From Oscillospiraceae bacterium (lineage in GTDB: Bacteria; Bacillota; Clostridia; Oscillospirales; Oscillospiraceae): DNA of 64,000 nt. Shown piece by piece: positions 6,470 to 16,777 of the stretch. Within the stretch, counting starts at the first letter, position 1; each line of letters begins with the position of its first letter. Below the pieces are notes generated by a model. That model saw only the letters and a list, made by a program, of their open reading frames with translations. It made no database searches and had not been told where the DNA came from. The position numbers and the translations under genes were made by a program. The stretch spans positions 17,889 through 81,888 of the forward strand of contig CADBJU010000020.1 of the NCBI GenBank assembly GCA_902795045.1, written 5' to 3'.

Positions 6470-9400
6470 ATGGCGAAAAGAACGGACATCAAAAAGGTAC
6501 TGATCATCGGCTCCGGCCCCATTGTCATCGGCCAGGCGGCGGAGTTTGACTACGCCGGAACCCAGGCTTGTCTTGCTTTAAAAGAAGAGGGCTATGAGGT
6601 GGTGCTGGTAAACTCCAACCCCGCCACCATCATGACGGACACCTCCATCGCCGACAAGGTCTACATGGAGCCGCTGACGCTGGACTACGTGGCCAAGATC
6701 CTCCGCTATGAGCGGCCGGATGCCATTGTCCCCGGCATCGGCGGACAGACGGGTCTGAACCTCGCCATGCAGCTTGAGCGCAAGGGCATCCTGCGCGAGT
6801 GCGGCGTCAAGCTTCTCGGCACCAGCAGCGAGAGCATTGAGCGGGCTGAGGACCGCGAGCTTTTCAAGGAGATGTGCCAGTCCATCGGCGAGCCGGTCAT
6901 CCCCTCCGAGATCACCTATAATCTGGACGAAGCCAGAGCGGCGGCGGCGCGCATCGGCTACCCCGTGGTCCTGCGCCCGGCCTTCACTCTCGGCGGCACG
7001 GGCGGCGGCTTTGCCAACAATGAGCAGGAGCTTGAGGAGATCGGTGTCAACGCCTTCCGCCTCTCGCCCGTCCACCAGGTGCTCATCGAGAAGAGCGTCA
7101 AGGGCTACAAGGAGATCGAATTTGAGGTCATGCGCGACTCCAACGACCGTGCCATCACCATCTGCGGCATGGAGAACGTCGACCCCGTCGGCGTCCACAC
7201 CGGCGACTCCATCGTGGTCGCGCCCATCCTGTCCCTCAACGACCACGATCTCAAGATGCTCAACGATTCGGCCATCAAGATCATCCGCGAGCTCAAGATC
7301 GAGGGCGGCTGCAACGTGCAGTTTGCGCTCAATCCCACGAGCAGCGAGTATTATCTGATCGAAGTGAACCCCCGCGTGTCCCGTTCCTCGGCCCTTGCCT
7401 CCAAGGCCAGCGGCTACCCCATCGCCCGTGTCACGGCGAAGATCGCCCTAGGCATGGCGCTCGAGGAAATTCCCGTTGCGGGCGGCACCGCCGCCATGGA
7501 GCCGAGCCTTGACTACATCGTTGCCAAATTCCCCCGCTTCCCCTTTGATAAATTCACCTCCGCCCCCAACACCCTCGGCACCCAGATGAAGGCCACCGGC
7601 GAGGTCATGGGCATCGGCTCCAATCTGGAAGAGTGCCTTTTGAAATCCGTCTGCTCCCTCGAGATCGGGGTGGATCACTTCTACATGCCGAAGTTCAATT
7701 CCTGGACCGACGACGAGCTGATGCAGTATCTCGCCGACTTCCGCCACGACGGGGTCTTCGCCGTGTTCGAGCTTCTGCGCCGCGGCGTGTCCATCGAAAA
7801 GCTCCACGAGCTTACCATGATTACGGAGCTGTTTCTGGAATCCTTCCAAAAGATCGTGGACATGGAGAAAGAGCTCAAGGCCCGCGTCAACGACGTGGAG
7901 CTGCTCAGAGAGGCCAAGAAGCTGGGCTTTTCGGATAAGTGCATCGCGCGGCTCTGGAATCTCAGCGAGACAGAGATCTACGAGCGCCGCAAAAAGCTCG
8001 GCATCACACCGGTGTTCCGCATGGTGGACACCCTGCACACCGGCAAGTACATTGCCTACCTCTACTCCTCCTACTCGGGCAAAAACGACTCGCGCCTGAC
8101 GGAGAAGAAAAAGCTGGTGGTCCTCGGCGCCGGGCCCATCCGCATCGGCCAGGGCGTGGAGTTTGACTACTCCACCGTTCACGCGGTGCAGACCATCAAG
8201 CGCAACGGATACGAGGCCATCATCATCAACAATAACCCCGAGACCGTCTCCACCGACTACACCACCGGTGACAAGCTGTACTTTGAGCCCCTGACGCCGG
8301 AGCACGTCATGGCGATCCTGGACTTTGAAAAGCCCGAGGGCGTCATCGCCTCCCTCGGCGGGCAGACCGCCATCAACCTGGCCCAGCCCCTTATGGAGCG
8401 CGGCGTCACCATCGTGGGCACCGACTGCGAGGCCATCGAGCGGGCGGAAAACCGCGACAGCTTTGAAAAGATCCTCCTTGCGCTCGATATCCCCCAGCCC
8501 ACCGGCACCGCCGTCACGAACATTGAAGACGGCATCCAGGCTGCAAACCGCATCGGCTATCCGGTGCTGGTGCGCCCGAGCTTCGTGCTCGGCGGCAGAG
8601 CCATGGAGATCGTCGCCAACGAGGACATGCTGCGCCACTATCTCAAGACTGCCGTCGAGATCGACGCGGACAAGCCCGTGCTGGTCGATAAATACATCAT
8701 GGGCCGCGAGGTGGAGGTCGACGCCATCTGCGACGGGCGGGACGTGTTCGTCCCCGGCATCATGGAGCTGGTCGAGCGCACCGGTGTCCACTCCGGCGAC
8801 TCCATCAGCGTCTATCCCTCCTTCTCCATCTCGAACAAGGTCAAGGGCATCATCCTCCAGTATGCCAAGAAGTTAGGGCTGGGCATCGGGATCATCGGCC
8901 TGTTCAACATTCAGTTCATTGTCGATAAGGAAGAAAACGTCTATATCATCGAGGTCAATCCCCGCTCCTCCCGCACGGTGCCCTTCCTGTCCAAGGCCAC
9001 CGGCTGGTCGCTGGCTGACATTGCCACCGAGGTCATCATGGGCAAGAGTCTTAAGGAGCAGGGCATCTTCGACCTCTACCCCGAAGAAAAGAAGCGCCAC
9101 TATGTCAAGGTCCCGGTCTTCTCCTGGAACAAGATCAAGGGCCTGGACGCTTACCTCAGCCCTGAGATGAAGTCCACTGGCGAGGCCATCGGCTACGACG
9201 ACAAGCTCTCCCGCGCCATGTACAAGGCCCTGCAGGCCTCGGGCATGAAGCTCCAGAACTACGGCACCGTCTTCGTTACGATTGCCCGGGAGGACCGGGA
9301 TGAGGCCCTGCCGCTCGTACGCCGCTTCTACGACATGGGCTTCAATATCGAAGCCACACATGGTACCGCTGTATTCCTCAAGGAGCACGGCATCCGCACG

Positions 9401-9643
9401 CGCGTAAAAAAGAAGATCAGCGAGGGGAGCGACGAGATCCTCGACTCCATCCGCGCGGGCTATGTCAGCTATATCATCAACACCCGCGCCATCCACAGCG
9501 GCCGCCATCTTGAAGACGGCATGATCATCCGCCGCTGCGCCACCGAGAATAACGTCACGATCTTCACCTCCCTCGACACCGTGCGCGTCCTGCTGGATGT
9601 GCTGGAGGAGACCACCATCACCGTCTCCACCATTGATTCGTGA
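6470..9643 (+). CDS. carB: Carbamoyl-phosphate synthase, large subunit
   Basis: 1057 residues, full length for the family. It makes carbamoyl phosphate from bicarbonate, ammonia and two ATP. Two homologous ATP-grasp halves are evident: GSGPIVIGQAAEFDYAG opens the first (about residue 14) and GAGPIRIGQGVEFDYS the second (about residue 554), with a C-terminal MGS-like allosteric domain after about residue 930. The usual small glutaminase subunit (carA) is not adjacent and not in this window, so it must be encoded elsewhere or ammonia is used. RBS GAAGGAG. It overlaps the start region of pyrK. Confidence 0.97.
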   Translation: MAKRTDIKKVLIIGSGPIVIGQAAEFDYAGTQACLALKEEGYEVVLVNSNPATIMTDTSIADKVYMEPLTLDYVAKILRYERPDAIVPGIGGQTGLNLAMQLERKGILRECGVKLLGTSSESIERAEDRELFKEMCQSIGEPVIPSEITYNLDEARAAAARIGYPVVLRPAFTLGGTGGGFANNEQELEEIGVNAFRLSPVHQVLIEKSVKGYKEIEFEVMRDSNDRAITICGMENVDPVGVHTGDSIVVAPILSLNDHDLKMLNDSAIKIIRELKIEGGCNVQFALNPTSSEYYLIEVNPRVSRSSALASKASGYPIARVTAKIALGMALEEIPVAGGTAAMEPSLDYIVAKFPRFPFDKFTSAPNTLGTQMKATGEVMGIGSNLEECLLKSVCSLEIGVDHFYMPKFNSWTDDELMQYLADFRHDGVFAVFELLRRGVSIEKLHELTMITELFLESFQKIVDMEKELKARVNDVELLREAKKLGFSDKCIARLWNLSETEIYERRKKLGITPVFRMVDTLHTGKYIAYLYSSYSGKNDSRLTEKKKLVVLGAGPIRIGQGVEFDYSTVHAVQTIKRNGYEAIIINNNPETVSTDYTTGDKLYFEPLTPEHVMAILDFEKPEGVIASLGGQTAINLAQPLMERGVTIVGTDCEAIERAENRDSFEKILLALDIPQPTGTAVTNIEDGIQAANRIGYPVLVRPSFVLGGRAMEIVANEDMLRHYLKTAVEIDADKPVLVDKYIMGREVEVDAICDGRDVFVPGIMELVERTGVHSGDSISVYPSFSISNKVKGIILQYAKKLGLGIGIIGLFNIQFIVDKEENVYIIEVNPRSSRTVPFLSKATGWSLADIATEVIMGKSLKEQGIFDLYPEEKKRHYVKVPVFSWNKIKGLDAYLSPEMKSTGEAIGYDDKLSRAMYKALQASGMKLQNYGTVFVTIAREDRDEALPLVRRFYDMGFNIEATHGTAVFLKEHGIRTRVKKKISEGSDEILDSIRAGYVSYIINTRAIHSGRHLEDGMIIRRCATENNVTIFTSLDTVRVLLDVLEETTITVSTIDS

Positions 9644-9645
9644 CG

Positions 9646-10380
9646 ATGAAGCAGGGAATCTTTACCGTCACCGAAAACTGGCCCCTCACCGAAAAGGTCT
9701 CGCGCCTGGTGCTCCGGGGTGACGTTTCGGCGATCGAAAGGCCGGGCCAGTTTGTCCAGCTCAGGCTGGACGGCTTATATCTGCGCCGTCCCTTCTCTGT
9801 CTGTGACCGGGCTGAGGACAGCTTCACTGTCGTGTTTGAGACCGTGGGAAAGGGGACGGCGAAGCTCCGGGACATTCAGCCCGGCGCAAAGCTCGATGTC
9901 CTGACCGGCCTTGGCAACGGCTTTGACCTGAATGCCTGCGGCAACGCGCCGCTGCTCATCGGCGGCGGCACCGGCGTCTCGCCGCTGTACTGGCTGGCGA
10001 AGGAGCTTTTGAAGCAGGGCAAGCGCCCCGCCGCACTGCTGGGCTTCAACACCGCCAAAGATGTGTTTTACGAGGATGAATTTCGTACCCTCGGCATCGA
10101 AACGATCGTCACCACCGCGGACGGCAGCTGCGGCGTGAAGGGCTTTGTCACCGACGCCATGAACCGGGAATACACCGGCTTTTACACCTGCGGGCCGGAG
10201 GCCATGATGAAGGCTGTTTGTGCCTGTACTGACAAGCCCGGCCAGCTCAGCTTTGACAAGCGCATGGGCTGCGGCTTCGGGGCCTGCATGGGCTGTACGG
10301 TGAAAACGAAAAACGGCCTCAAGCGCATCTGCAAGGACGGCCCGGTGCTGTCAAGCGAGGAGGTACTATGGGAGACTTGA
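9646..10380 (+). CDS. pyrK: Dihydroorotate dehydrogenase electron-transfer subunit
   Basis: 244 residues. This FAD and 2Fe-2S protein passes electrons from PyrD to NAD+ in the class 1B enzyme. The FAD-binding RRPFSVCD is near residues 46-53, the nucleotide-binding GGGTGVSPLYWLAKELLKQG lies near residue 106, and the C-terminal cysteine cluster C-x4-C-x2-C-x11-C (CGFGACMGC ... RIC) holds 2Fe-2S. The start could also be GTG 9640, whose last two bases belong to the carB stop. I prefer ATG 9646; both imply translational coupling. Overlaps pyrD by 13 bases. Confidence 0.93.
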   Translation: MKQGIFTVTENWPLTEKVSRLVLRGDVSAIERPGQFVQLRLDGLYLRRPFSVCDRAEDSFTVVFETVGKGTAKLRDIQPGAKLDVLTGLGNGFDLNACGNAPLLIGGGTGVSPLYWLAKELLKQGKRPAALLGFNTAKDVFYEDEFRTLGIETIVTTADGSCGVKGFVTDAMNREYTGFYTCGPEAMMKAVCACTDKPGQLSFDKRMGCGFGACMGCTVKTKNGLKRICKDGPVLSSEEVLWET

Positions 10381-11294
10381 ACGTCAATCTCTGCGGGATC
10401 GAATTGGATAATCCCATCATCCCCGCCTCCGGCACCTTCGGCTATGGGTACGAGTTTGCCGAGCTCTACGACATCAACTGTCTCGGCACCTTTTCCTTCA
10501 AGGGTACAACGTTAGAACCCCGCGCGGGAAATCCACTTCCCCGCATCGCGGAGGGAAACGCGGGCATGCTCAATGCCGTGGGCCTGCAAAACCCCGGCGT
10601 CGATGCGGTCATCAGCGAAGAACTGCCGAAGCTTGCAAAGGCGTTTCATAAACCCGTGATCGCGAACGTCAGCGGCTTCTCCGTCGCGGAATACGCCGAG
10701 GTCTGCGGCCGCCTGGACGCCGAGCCGCAGGTGGGCTGGCTGGAGGTTAACATCAGCTGTCCCAACGTCCACGGCGGCGGCATGAGCTTCGGCACCGACC
10801 CGAAAGCCGCTGCCGAGGTGACACGGGCGGTCAAGCGCGTGACCACAAAGCCCGTAATCGTGAAGCTCTCGCCGAACGTGACCGACATCGTGTCCATCGC
10901 CAAAGCCTGTGAGGACGCGGGCGCGGACGCGGTGAGCCTCATCAACACGGTCATGAGCATGCGCATCGACCTCAAAACCCGCCGCCCGGTGCTGGCAAAC
11001 ACCACCGGCGGCCTCTCCGGCCCCGCGATCTTCCCCCTGGCTCTGCGCATGGTGTGGCAGGTCTATGAAACGGTGAAGATCCCGATCCTCGGTCTCGGCG
11101 GTGTTTCGAGTGCGGAGGACGTGATCGAAATGATGCTCGCCGGGGCAACGGCGGTACAGGTGGGCGCTGCCAACCTGGTCGATCCTAACGCCTGCCGGGA
11201 CATCATCGAGGCACTCCCGAAAGCCATGGAGCGCTATGGAATCGAAAAACTATCCGATATTACAGGAGGTGCCCACGAATGGGAAAAGACGTGA
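10368..11294 (+). CDS. pyrD: Dihydroorotate dehydrogenase, class 1B catalytic subunit
   Basis: 308 residues. An FMN enzyme oxidising dihydroorotate to orotate, paired with PyrK directly upstream. Seen: substrate loop [18 protein letters not shown] near residue 70, catalytic-base loop [10 protein letters not shown] near residue 129 with the Cys typical of class 1B, and phosphate-binding [11 protein letters not shown] near residue 242. RBS GAGGAGGTACT lies within pyrK and ATG 10368 overlaps its end. The 3' end overlaps pyrF by 16 bases. Confidence 0.95.
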   Translation: MGDLNVNLCGIELDNPIIPASGTFGYGYEFAELYDINCLGTFSFKGTTLEPRAGNPLPRIAEGNAGMLNAVGLQNPGVDAVISEELPKLAKAFHKPVIANVSGFSVAEYAEVCGRLDAEPQVGWLEVNISCPNVHGGGMSFGTDPKAAAEVTRAVKRVTTKPVIVKLSPNVTDIVSIAKACEDAGADAVSLINTVMSMRIDLKTRRPVLANTTGGLSGPAIFPLALRMVWQVYETVKIPILGLGGVSSAEDVIEMMLAGATAVQVGAANLVDPNACRDIIEALPKAMERYGIEKLSDITGGAHEWEKT

Positions 11295-11977
11295 TCGTAG
11301 CGTGCGATTTTTCGAGCGCGGCGGAGACCTTCGCCTTCCTCGATAAATTCACGGAAGAAAAGCCCTTCGTCAAGATCGGCATGGAGCTTTTCTACGCCGA
11401 AGGCCCCCAGATTGTGCGGGACATCAAGGCACGGGGCCACAAGATCTTCCTCGACCTCAAGCTCCACGACATCCCGAACACCGTGGGCAAGGCCATGCGC
11501 GTGCTGTCGAACCTTGACGTGGACATCGTAAACCTCCATGCTGCCGGGACCTCTGCCATGATGAAGGCTGCCCTCGAGGGCCTCACCCGCCCCGACGGTA
11601 CAAGGCCGCTCTTGATCGCGGTCACGCAGCTTACCAGTACCGATGAGCAGACCATGAGAAGCGAGCTTCTGATCGGCCGCCCGCTGGACGAGGTGGTCAT
11701 GTGCTACGCCCGCAACGCAGCTTCGGCCGGATTGGACGGTGTCGTCTGCTCCCCGCTCGAGGCGGGCAAGGTCCATGAAAAATGCGGCGCGGACTTTCTC
11801 ACCGTCACCCCCGGCGTCCGCTTTGCCGACGGGGAGGTCGGCGACCAGAAGCGCGTCACCACCCCGGCGCAGGCCAAAGAGCTGGGTTCCGACTATATCG
11901 TGGTGGGCCGCCCGATCACGAAAGCGGATGACCCGGTGGAAGCCTACCGCCGCTGTGTAAAGGAGTTTGTGGGATGA
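11279..11977 (+). CDS. pyrF: Orotidine-5'-phosphate decarboxylase
   Basis: 232 residues. Converts OMP to UMP, the final step. The TIM-barrel signature is clear: [10 protein letters not shown] at the start, the catalytic [10 protein letters not shown] (Lys and two Asp) near residues 59-68, and the C-terminal phosphate-binding [23 protein letters not shown] lies within the end of pyrD. It precedes pyrE with a 4-base ATGA overlap, reversing the chemical order of the last two steps. Confidence 0.95.
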   Translation: MGKDVIVACDFSSAAETFAFLDKFTEEKPFVKIGMELFYAEGPQIVRDIKARGHKIFLDLKLHDIPNTVGKAMRVLSNLDVDIVNLHAAGTSAMMKAALEGLTRPDGTRPLLIAVTQLTSTDEQTMRSELLIGRPLDEVVMCYARNAASAGLDGVVCSPLEAGKVHEKCGADFLTVTPGVRFADGEVGDQKRVTTPAQAKELGSDYIVVGRPITKADDPVEAYRRCVKEFVG

Positions 11978-12609
11978 AGAAAACGATTGCAAAGGACCTG
12001 CTCAAAATCGGGGCGGTCTTCTTCCGGCCGGACGAGCCCTTCACCTGGGCCAGCGGCATCAAGAGCCCCGTCTACTGTGATAACCGCCTGACCCTCACCG
12101 CGCCCGAGGTGCGAAACGATGTGGAAAACGGCCTTGCCGCCCTCATCCGGGAATACTACCCGGAGGCGGAGGTCCTCATGGGCACCTCCACGGCGGGCAT
12201 CGCCCACGCCGCCATCACCGCCCACCTGATGAATCTCCCCATGGGCTATGTGCGCTCCGGCGCGAAGGACCACGGGCGGCAGAACCAGATCGAGGGAAAG
12301 CTTGAGAAGGGCCAGAAGGTCGTGGTGGTGGAAGACCTCATTTCCACCGGCGGCAGTGTCCTTGAAGTGGTGAACGTCCTGCGCGAATCTGGGGCGGAAG
12401 TCCTCGGCGTGGTGAGCATCTTTACCTACGGCATGAAGAAGGGGCTGGAGAGGATGGCGGCTGCAAACGTCATCAACCACTCTCTTACCGACTTTGACAC
12501 CATCGCCGACGTCGCCGCCGAGGAAGGCTACATCCGGCCGGAGGATGTGGCGCGGCTGATCAAATTCCGGGATAACCCCTCGGACGAGAGCTGGATCGGG
12601 GGGATATAA
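11974..12609 (+). CDS. pyrE: Orotate phosphoribosyltransferase
   Basis: 211 residues. Joins orotate to PRPP to give OMP. The PRPP-binding motif [17 protein letters not shown] (about residues 111-127) is intact, together with the Lys-rich catalytic loop [16 protein letters not shown] and the N-terminal hood [16 protein letters not shown]. Start ATG 11974 overlaps the pyrF stop. Two bases separate it from pyrB. Confidence 0.95.
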   Translation: MKKTIAKDLLKIGAVFFRPDEPFTWASGIKSPVYCDNRLTLTAPEVRNDVENGLAALIREYYPEAEVLMGTSTAGIAHAAITAHLMNLPMGYVRSGAKDHGRQNQIEGKLEKGQKVVVVEDLISTGGSVLEVVNVLRESGAEVLGVVSIFTYGMKKGLERMAAANVINHSLTDFDTIADVAAEEGYIRPEDVARLIKFRDNPSDESWIGGI

Positions 12610-12611
12610 GC

Positions 12612-13535
12612 ATGAGAAGCCTCATCGACATTCTGGACTTTTCGGTAGACGAGCTGCAGGAGCTCATCGACACCGCAAACGACATCATCGCCCACCCCGA
12701 ACAATACAGCGAGCGCTGCCGGGGCAAGAAGCTGGCGACCTTGTTCTTCGAGCCCTCCACCCGCACGCGATTGAGCTTTGAGGCCGCCATGTATGAGCTC
12801 GGCGGCAACGTCATCGGCTTTGCCGAGGCGAAAAGCTCCTCGGCAGCCAAGGGTGAGAGCGTGGCGGACACCGCCCGCGTCATTTCCTGCTATGCCGACA
12901 TCATCGCCATGCGCCACCCCAAGGAGGGTGCGCCGCTGGTCGCCGCCATGAACGCGAGCATTCCCGTCATCAATGCGGGCGACGGCGGGCACAACCACCC
13001 CACCCAGACCCTGGCGGATCTCCTGACCATCTACCGGGAGAAGGGGAGGCTCGATCACCTGACCGTGGGCTTCTGCGGGGACCTCAAGTTCGGCCGCACG
13101 GTGCATTCGCTCATTAACGCTCTGTCCCGTTACGAGGGCATCAAAGTGGTGCTCATCTCCCCGGAGGAGCTGAAGCTTCCCAGCTATGTCAAAAAGGACG
13201 TGCTCGCGGCAAACAACATACCCTATGTGCAGACCACCGATCTCGAATCGGTCATGCCCGAGCTGGATATCCTCTACATGACCCGCGTCCAGCGTGAGCG
13301 CTTCTTCAACGAAGAAGACTACCTGCGCTTAAAGGACAGCTACATCCTCACCCCCGAGAGGCTATGGAACGCGAAAGAGGACCTGAGCATCCTCCACCCC
13401 CTGCCGCGCGTCAATGAGATCTCCGTCGCCATTGACGACGATCCCCGCGCCTGCTACTTCAAACAGGTGCTCTACGGCAAATACATGCGCATGGCGCTCA
13501 TCCTCAAGCTCCTGAAGGAGGCGGGCAGAATATGA
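12612..13535 (+). CDS. pyrB: Aspartate carbamoyltransferase, catalytic chain
   Basis: 307 residues, usual length. Condenses carbamoyl phosphate and aspartate, the committed step. The carbamoyl-phosphate loop [15 protein letters not shown] is near residues 49-63, SSAAKGES (80s loop) follows, and [12 protein letters not shown] is near residue 135. The Asp-binding [10 protein letters not shown] is near residue 263. It is followed by the regulatory chain pyrI with a 4-base overlap, so the enzyme is probably the allosteric dodecameric type. Confidence 0.96.
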   Translation: MRSLIDILDFSVDELQELIDTANDIIAHPEQYSERCRGKKLATLFFEPSTRTRLSFEAAMYELGGNVIGFAEAKSSSAAKGESVADTARVISCYADIIAMRHPKEGAPLVAAMNASIPVINAGDGGHNHPTQTLADLLTIYREKGRLDHLTVGFCGDLKFGRTVHSLINALSRYEGIKVVLISPEELKLPSYVKKDVLAANNIPYVQTTDLESVMPELDILYMTRVQRERFFNEEDYLRLKDSYILTPERLWNAKEDLSILHPLPRVNEISVAIDDDPRACYFKQVLYGKYMRMALILKLLKEAGRI

Positions 13536-13948
13536 ACATCGACTCCATCCAGAACGGCATCGTCATCGACCACATCACCGCCGGACAGGGCATGCGGCTG
13601 TATGATCTGCTGGGCCTTGAAAAGCTCGACTGCTCGGTGGCCATCATCAAAAACGTAGTCAGTGCCAAGATGGGCAAAAAGGACATCATCAAGATCGACT
13701 CCGGCATCCATGTCAATTTCGACGTGATCGGCTACGTCGACCCCGGCGCCACGGTGAACATCATCCGCGACGGCAGACTCGTCGAGAAACGGAACATCGA
13801 TATGCCTGAGACGCTGACAAACGTTATCTTCTGCAAAAACCCCCGCTGCATCACCTCCACCGAGCAGGAGCTCAAGCATGTGGTGAAGCTGACGGACAGA
13901 AAAAATAAAGTTTACCGCTGTCTCTACTGCGAGACCAAGGCAAACTGA
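13532..13948 (+). CDS. pyrI: Aspartate carbamoyltransferase, regulatory chain
   Basis: 138 residues. Binds nucleotide effectors and contacts PyrB through a zinc domain. The N-terminal effector domain ([19 protein letters not shown]) and a C-terminal four-Cys zinc site (CKNPRC ... YRCLYC, about residues 107-134) are intact. Presence of pyrI implies feedback control of the pathway at the enzyme level as well as through the leader. Overlaps pyrB by 4 bases; 14 bases separate it from purE. Confidence 0.95.
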   Translation: MNIDSIQNGIVIDHITAGQGMRLYDLLGLEKLDCSVAIIKNVVSAKMGKKDIIKIDSGIHVNFDVIGYVDPGATVNIIRDGRLVEKRNIDMPETLTNVIFCKNPRCITSTEQELKHVVKLTDRKNKVYRCLYCETKAN

Positions 13949-13962
13949 AAGGGAAGTACAGC

Positions 13963-14451
13963 ATGAAAAAAGTAGGAATCGTCATGGGCAGCGACAGCGA
14001 CCTGCCCGTGATCGAAAAGGCCGTCAAGGTCTTGAAGGAACTGGATATCCCCTTTGAGGGACATATCTACTCCGCACACCGCACGCCCGAGGAGGCGCGG
14101 ACCTTTGCCCGCACTGCCCGCAGTAACGGCTTCGGCGTCATCATCGCCGCGGCCGGTATGGCGGCGCACCTCGCGGGGGCCATCGCCGCGAACACCACCC
14201 TGCCCGTCATCGGCATCCCCTGCAAGGGCCCGGCGCTGGACGGGATGGACGCGCTTCTCTCCACCGTGCAGATGCCCTCCGGCATCCCGGTGGCGACGGT
14301 TGGAATCAATAACGGCGCAAACGCCGCCCTGCTTGCTGCCGAGATTCTGGCCGTGGACGATGCGGAGCTTGCGCAGAAGCTGGAGGCCAAACGCAAGGCC
14401 GACAGCGAGGCAGTCCTGAAAAAAGACGCCGGAATCATGGAGAGACTGTAA
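13963..14451 (+). CDS. purE: N5-carboxyaminoimidazole ribonucleotide mutase
   Basis: 162 residues. Rearranges N5-CAIR to CAIR (class I), or carboxylates AIR directly (class II). Motifs: GSDSDLPV (residues 9-16), SAHRTPEE near 43 with the catalytic His, and [15 protein letters not shown] near 68. No purK is in the window, so either it is elsewhere or this enzyme acts as class II. It is 14 bases after pyrI and marks the change from pyrimidine to purine genes without a visible promoter. Confidence 0.93.
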   Translation: MKKVGIVMGSDSDLPVIEKAVKVLKELDIPFEGHIYSAHRTPEEARTFARTARSNGFGVIIAAAGMAAHLAGAIAANTTLPVIGIPCKGPALDGMDALLSTVQMPSGIPVATVGINNGANAALLAAEILAVDDAELAQKLEAKRKADSEAVLKKDAGIMERL

Positions 14452-14460
14452 AGCTCTCCT

Positions 14461-14592
14461 GTCATTGCGAGCCAGTGCGCACACTGGCGTGGCAATCCGC
14501 CCGCCGGAGGCACTTAACAAATCAGAAATCCCACCTGGCCGCGGAAATACGGATTGCCACACCAGTGACATCGGTCACTGGTTCGCAATGAC
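14461..14592. repeat. Long palindromic element between purE and purC
   Basis: The 132-base element begins GTCATTGCGAGCCAGTG and ends CACTGGTTCGCAATGAC, inverted copies of each other. The inner stretches GTGGCAATCCG and CGGATTGCCAC also pair. It resembles the element at 63101-63205. It sits inside the presumed pur transcript and would fold into a long hairpin. No coding content. Confidence 0.75.
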
Positions 14593-14662
14593 AAGCTGGG
14601 AAGCTGGCTGCAAAAAATTACAAATTGTTAAACCCAAAATCACTATAAAGGAGACAATCACC

Positions 14663-15349
14663 ATGGAAAAGAAACTCGTTTACACCGGAAAGACCAAGAA
14701 CGTATACGCCCTCGAAAACGGCAACTATCTGCTCAAGTTCAAGGACGACTGCACCGGCAAGGACGGCGTGTTTGATCCGGGCGAGAACTCCGTCGGCCTG
14801 ACCATCGACGGCGTGGGCGACGTGAACCTGCGCATGTCCATCTACTTCTTCGAGAAGATCAACGCCGCCGGCATCCGCACCCACTACGTCAGTGCCGATC
14901 TGAACGACACCACCATGGAAGTCCTCCCTGCCAAGGTCTTCGGCAAGGGCCTCGAGGTCATCTGCCGCCACAAGGCCGTCGGCTCCTTCATCCGCCGCTA
15001 CGGCGACTATATCGAACCCGGTACAGACCTGCCCGCCTACGTGGAAATGACCTTCAAAAACGACGAAAAGGGCGACCCCCTGGTCACCAAGGACGGCCTC
15101 ATCGTCCTCGGCGTCATGACCGGCGAGCAGTACGACGAGATCAAGCGCATGACCCAGCAGATCACCCAGATCGTGGCCGACGAGATGAAGGCCCGCGGCA
15201 TGGTCCTTTACGACATCAAGTTCGAGTACGGCTACGACGCCGACGGCCAGGTCATGCTCATCGACGAGATCGCCTCCGGCAACATGCGCGTTTACAAGGA
15301 CGGAGAGTATGTTGACCCGATGACCCTCTCCCGCCTCTTCTTCGCCTGA
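14663..15349 (+). CDS. purC: SAICAR synthetase
   Basis: 228 residues from ATG 14663, set by AAAGGAG (14647-14653); the open frame extends upstream through the palindromic element but has no other ribosome-binding site. ATP-dependent ligation of aspartate to CAIR. Motifs: [12 protein letters not shown] at the start, [26 protein letters not shown] near residue 98 and [13 protein letters not shown] near 200, where the family usually has SPD-type residues after the DE pair. Four-base-type overlap (TGATG) with purF. The 211-base gap to purE is the largest in the operon. Confidence 0.93.
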   Translation: MEKKLVYTGKTKNVYALENGNYLLKFKDDCTGKDGVFDPGENSVGLTIDGVGDVNLRMSIYFFEKINAAGIRTHYVSADLNDTTMEVLPAKVFGKGLEVICRHKAVGSFIRRYGDYIEPGTDLPAYVEMTFKNDEKGDPLVTKDGLIVLGVMTGEQYDEIKRMTQQITQIVADEMKARGMVLYDIKFEYGYDADGQVMLIDEIASGNMRVYKDGEYVDPMTLSRLFFA

Positions 15350-16773
15350 TGGGCGGCTTCTTCGGCGCCGTTTCCCGGCGCGACGTGGTGCTCGACGTGT
15401 TCTTCGGCACCGATTACCACAGCCATCTCGGCACCCGGAACGCAGGCATGGCGATTTGGAGCGAGGAGGAGGGCTTCGACCGTCAAATCCACTCCATCGC
15501 CAACACCCCCTTCCGCACCCGCTTTGAAAAAGATATAGCCGACTTCAAGGGCACCAGCGGCATCGGCTGCATCAGCGACTCCGACCCCCAGCCGCTGCTG
15601 GTGCGCTCCCACCTCGGCATCTATGCCATCACCACCGTGGGCCAGATCAACAATGCCGAGCAGCTGGTGGAGACCTATTTCTCCGACCACGGTCACCAGT
15701 TCATGGCCATGAGCTCCGGCAGGGTCAATATGACGGAGCTGGTCGCCGCGCTCATCAACGAGAGCGAGACCTTGACCGACGGCATCCTGAACGCCCAAAA
15801 GCTCATCGACGGCTCCATGACCATCCTGCTCATGACCTCGGACGGGTGCATCATCGCGGCCCGTGACCGCTTCGGCAGGCTCCCGGTGCTGGTCGGCGCG
15901 GACCGGGACGGACACTGTGTCGCCTTCGAGTCCTTTGCCTACCGCAAGCTCGGTTACCACAGCGTGCACGAGCTCGGCCCGCAGGAGATCGTGCGCATCA
16001 CGGCGGAGGGCTATGAGACCCTTTCACCCGCCACCGACAACATGAAGATCTGCGCCTTCCTCTGGACCTACTACGGCTACCCCAACTCCAACTACGAGGG
16101 CGTGAACGTGGAGCTCATGCGCTACCGCAACGGCGAGATCATGGCCCGCAACGAAAAGGCCGCCGGCACCATGCCGGAGGTGGACTATGTGGCCGGCGTG
16201 CCCGACTCCGGCATCCCCCACGCCATCGGCTACGCAAACGAAAGCCGCGGCCGCTTTGCCCGTCCCTTCGTCAAGTACACGCCCACCTGGCCCCGCTCCT
16301 TCATGCCCGCCAATCAGGACGTGCGCGACCAGGTGGCGAAAATGAAGCAGATCCCCGTGCCGGAGCTCATCGAGGACAAGAAGCTCCTGTTCGTGGATGA
16401 CTCCATCGTCCGCGGCACGCAGCTCCAGGGCACAGTGGACTTCCTCTTTGAATCCGGTGCAGCCGAGGTGCACATGCGCTCGGCCTGCCCGCCCATCATG
16501 TACGCCTGCAAGTACCTGGCCTTCTCCCGCAGCAACAACGACCGGGACCTGCTTGCCCGCCGCATGGTGCAGAAGCTGGAGGGCGAGGCGGGGCTCAAGC
16601 ACCTGGACGAATACAGCGACTCCAAAACCGAGCGCGGCCGGTGCCTGCTGCACGCCATCTGCGAGGAGCTCGGCTTCGACTCCCTGGGCTACCAGTCCCT
16701 CGAGGGCCTGTTGGAGGCCATCGGCATCGACCGGGACAAAATCTGTACCTACTGCTGGACAGGAAAGGAATAA
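15349..16773 (+). CDS. purF: Amidophosphoribosyltransferase-like, glutaminase Cys replaced by Gly
   Basis: 474 residues. PurF family: makes phosphoribosylamine from PRPP. The phosphoribosyltransferase domain is intact ([14 protein letters not shown] near residues 346-359). Cysteines at about 235, 387, 466 and 469 (KICAF, YACKY, ICTYCW) match the four 4Fe-4S ligands of B. subtilis-type PurF. The N-terminus reads MGGFFGAVS, where glutamine-using PurF has Cys directly after the initiator Met (CG-x-FG). The start overlaps the purC stop, so there is no alternative start supplying Cys. The glutaminase should therefore be inactive and the enzyme may use free ammonia. I recall MGGFFG-type PurF-like proteins in other Clostridia. 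Confidence 0.88.
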   Translation: MGGFFGAVSRRDVVLDVFFGTDYHSHLGTRNAGMAIWSEEEGFDRQIHSIANTPFRTRFEKDIADFKGTSGIGCISDSDPQPLLVRSHLGIYAITTVGQINNAEQLVETYFSDHGHQFMAMSSGRVNMTELVAALINESETLTDGILNAQKLIDGSMTILLMTSDGCIIAARDRFGRLPVLVGADRDGHCVAFESFAYRKLGYHSVHELGPQEIVRITAEGYETLSPATDNMKICAFLWTYYGYPNSNYEGVNVELMRYRNGEIMARNEKAAGTMPEVDYVAGVPDSGIPHAIGYANESRGRFARPFVKYTPTWPRSFMPANQDVRDQVAKMKQIPVPELIEDKKLLFVDDSIVRGTQLQGTVDFLFESGAAEVHMRSACPPIMYACKYLAFSRSNNDRDLLARRMVQKLEGEAGLKHLDEYSDSKTERGRCLLHAICEELGFDSLGYQSLEGLLEAIGIDRDKICTYCWTGKE

Positions 16774-16777
16774 AAAA

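Noticed and set aside
7448-8791. Long minus-strand open frame opposite carB
   Set aside because: Antisense shadow of a full-length, motif-complete carB.
14452-14662. Purine riboswitch or promoter ahead of purC
   Set aside because: The gap is mostly a palindromic repeat. No purine-aptamer core or properly spaced promoter was found.
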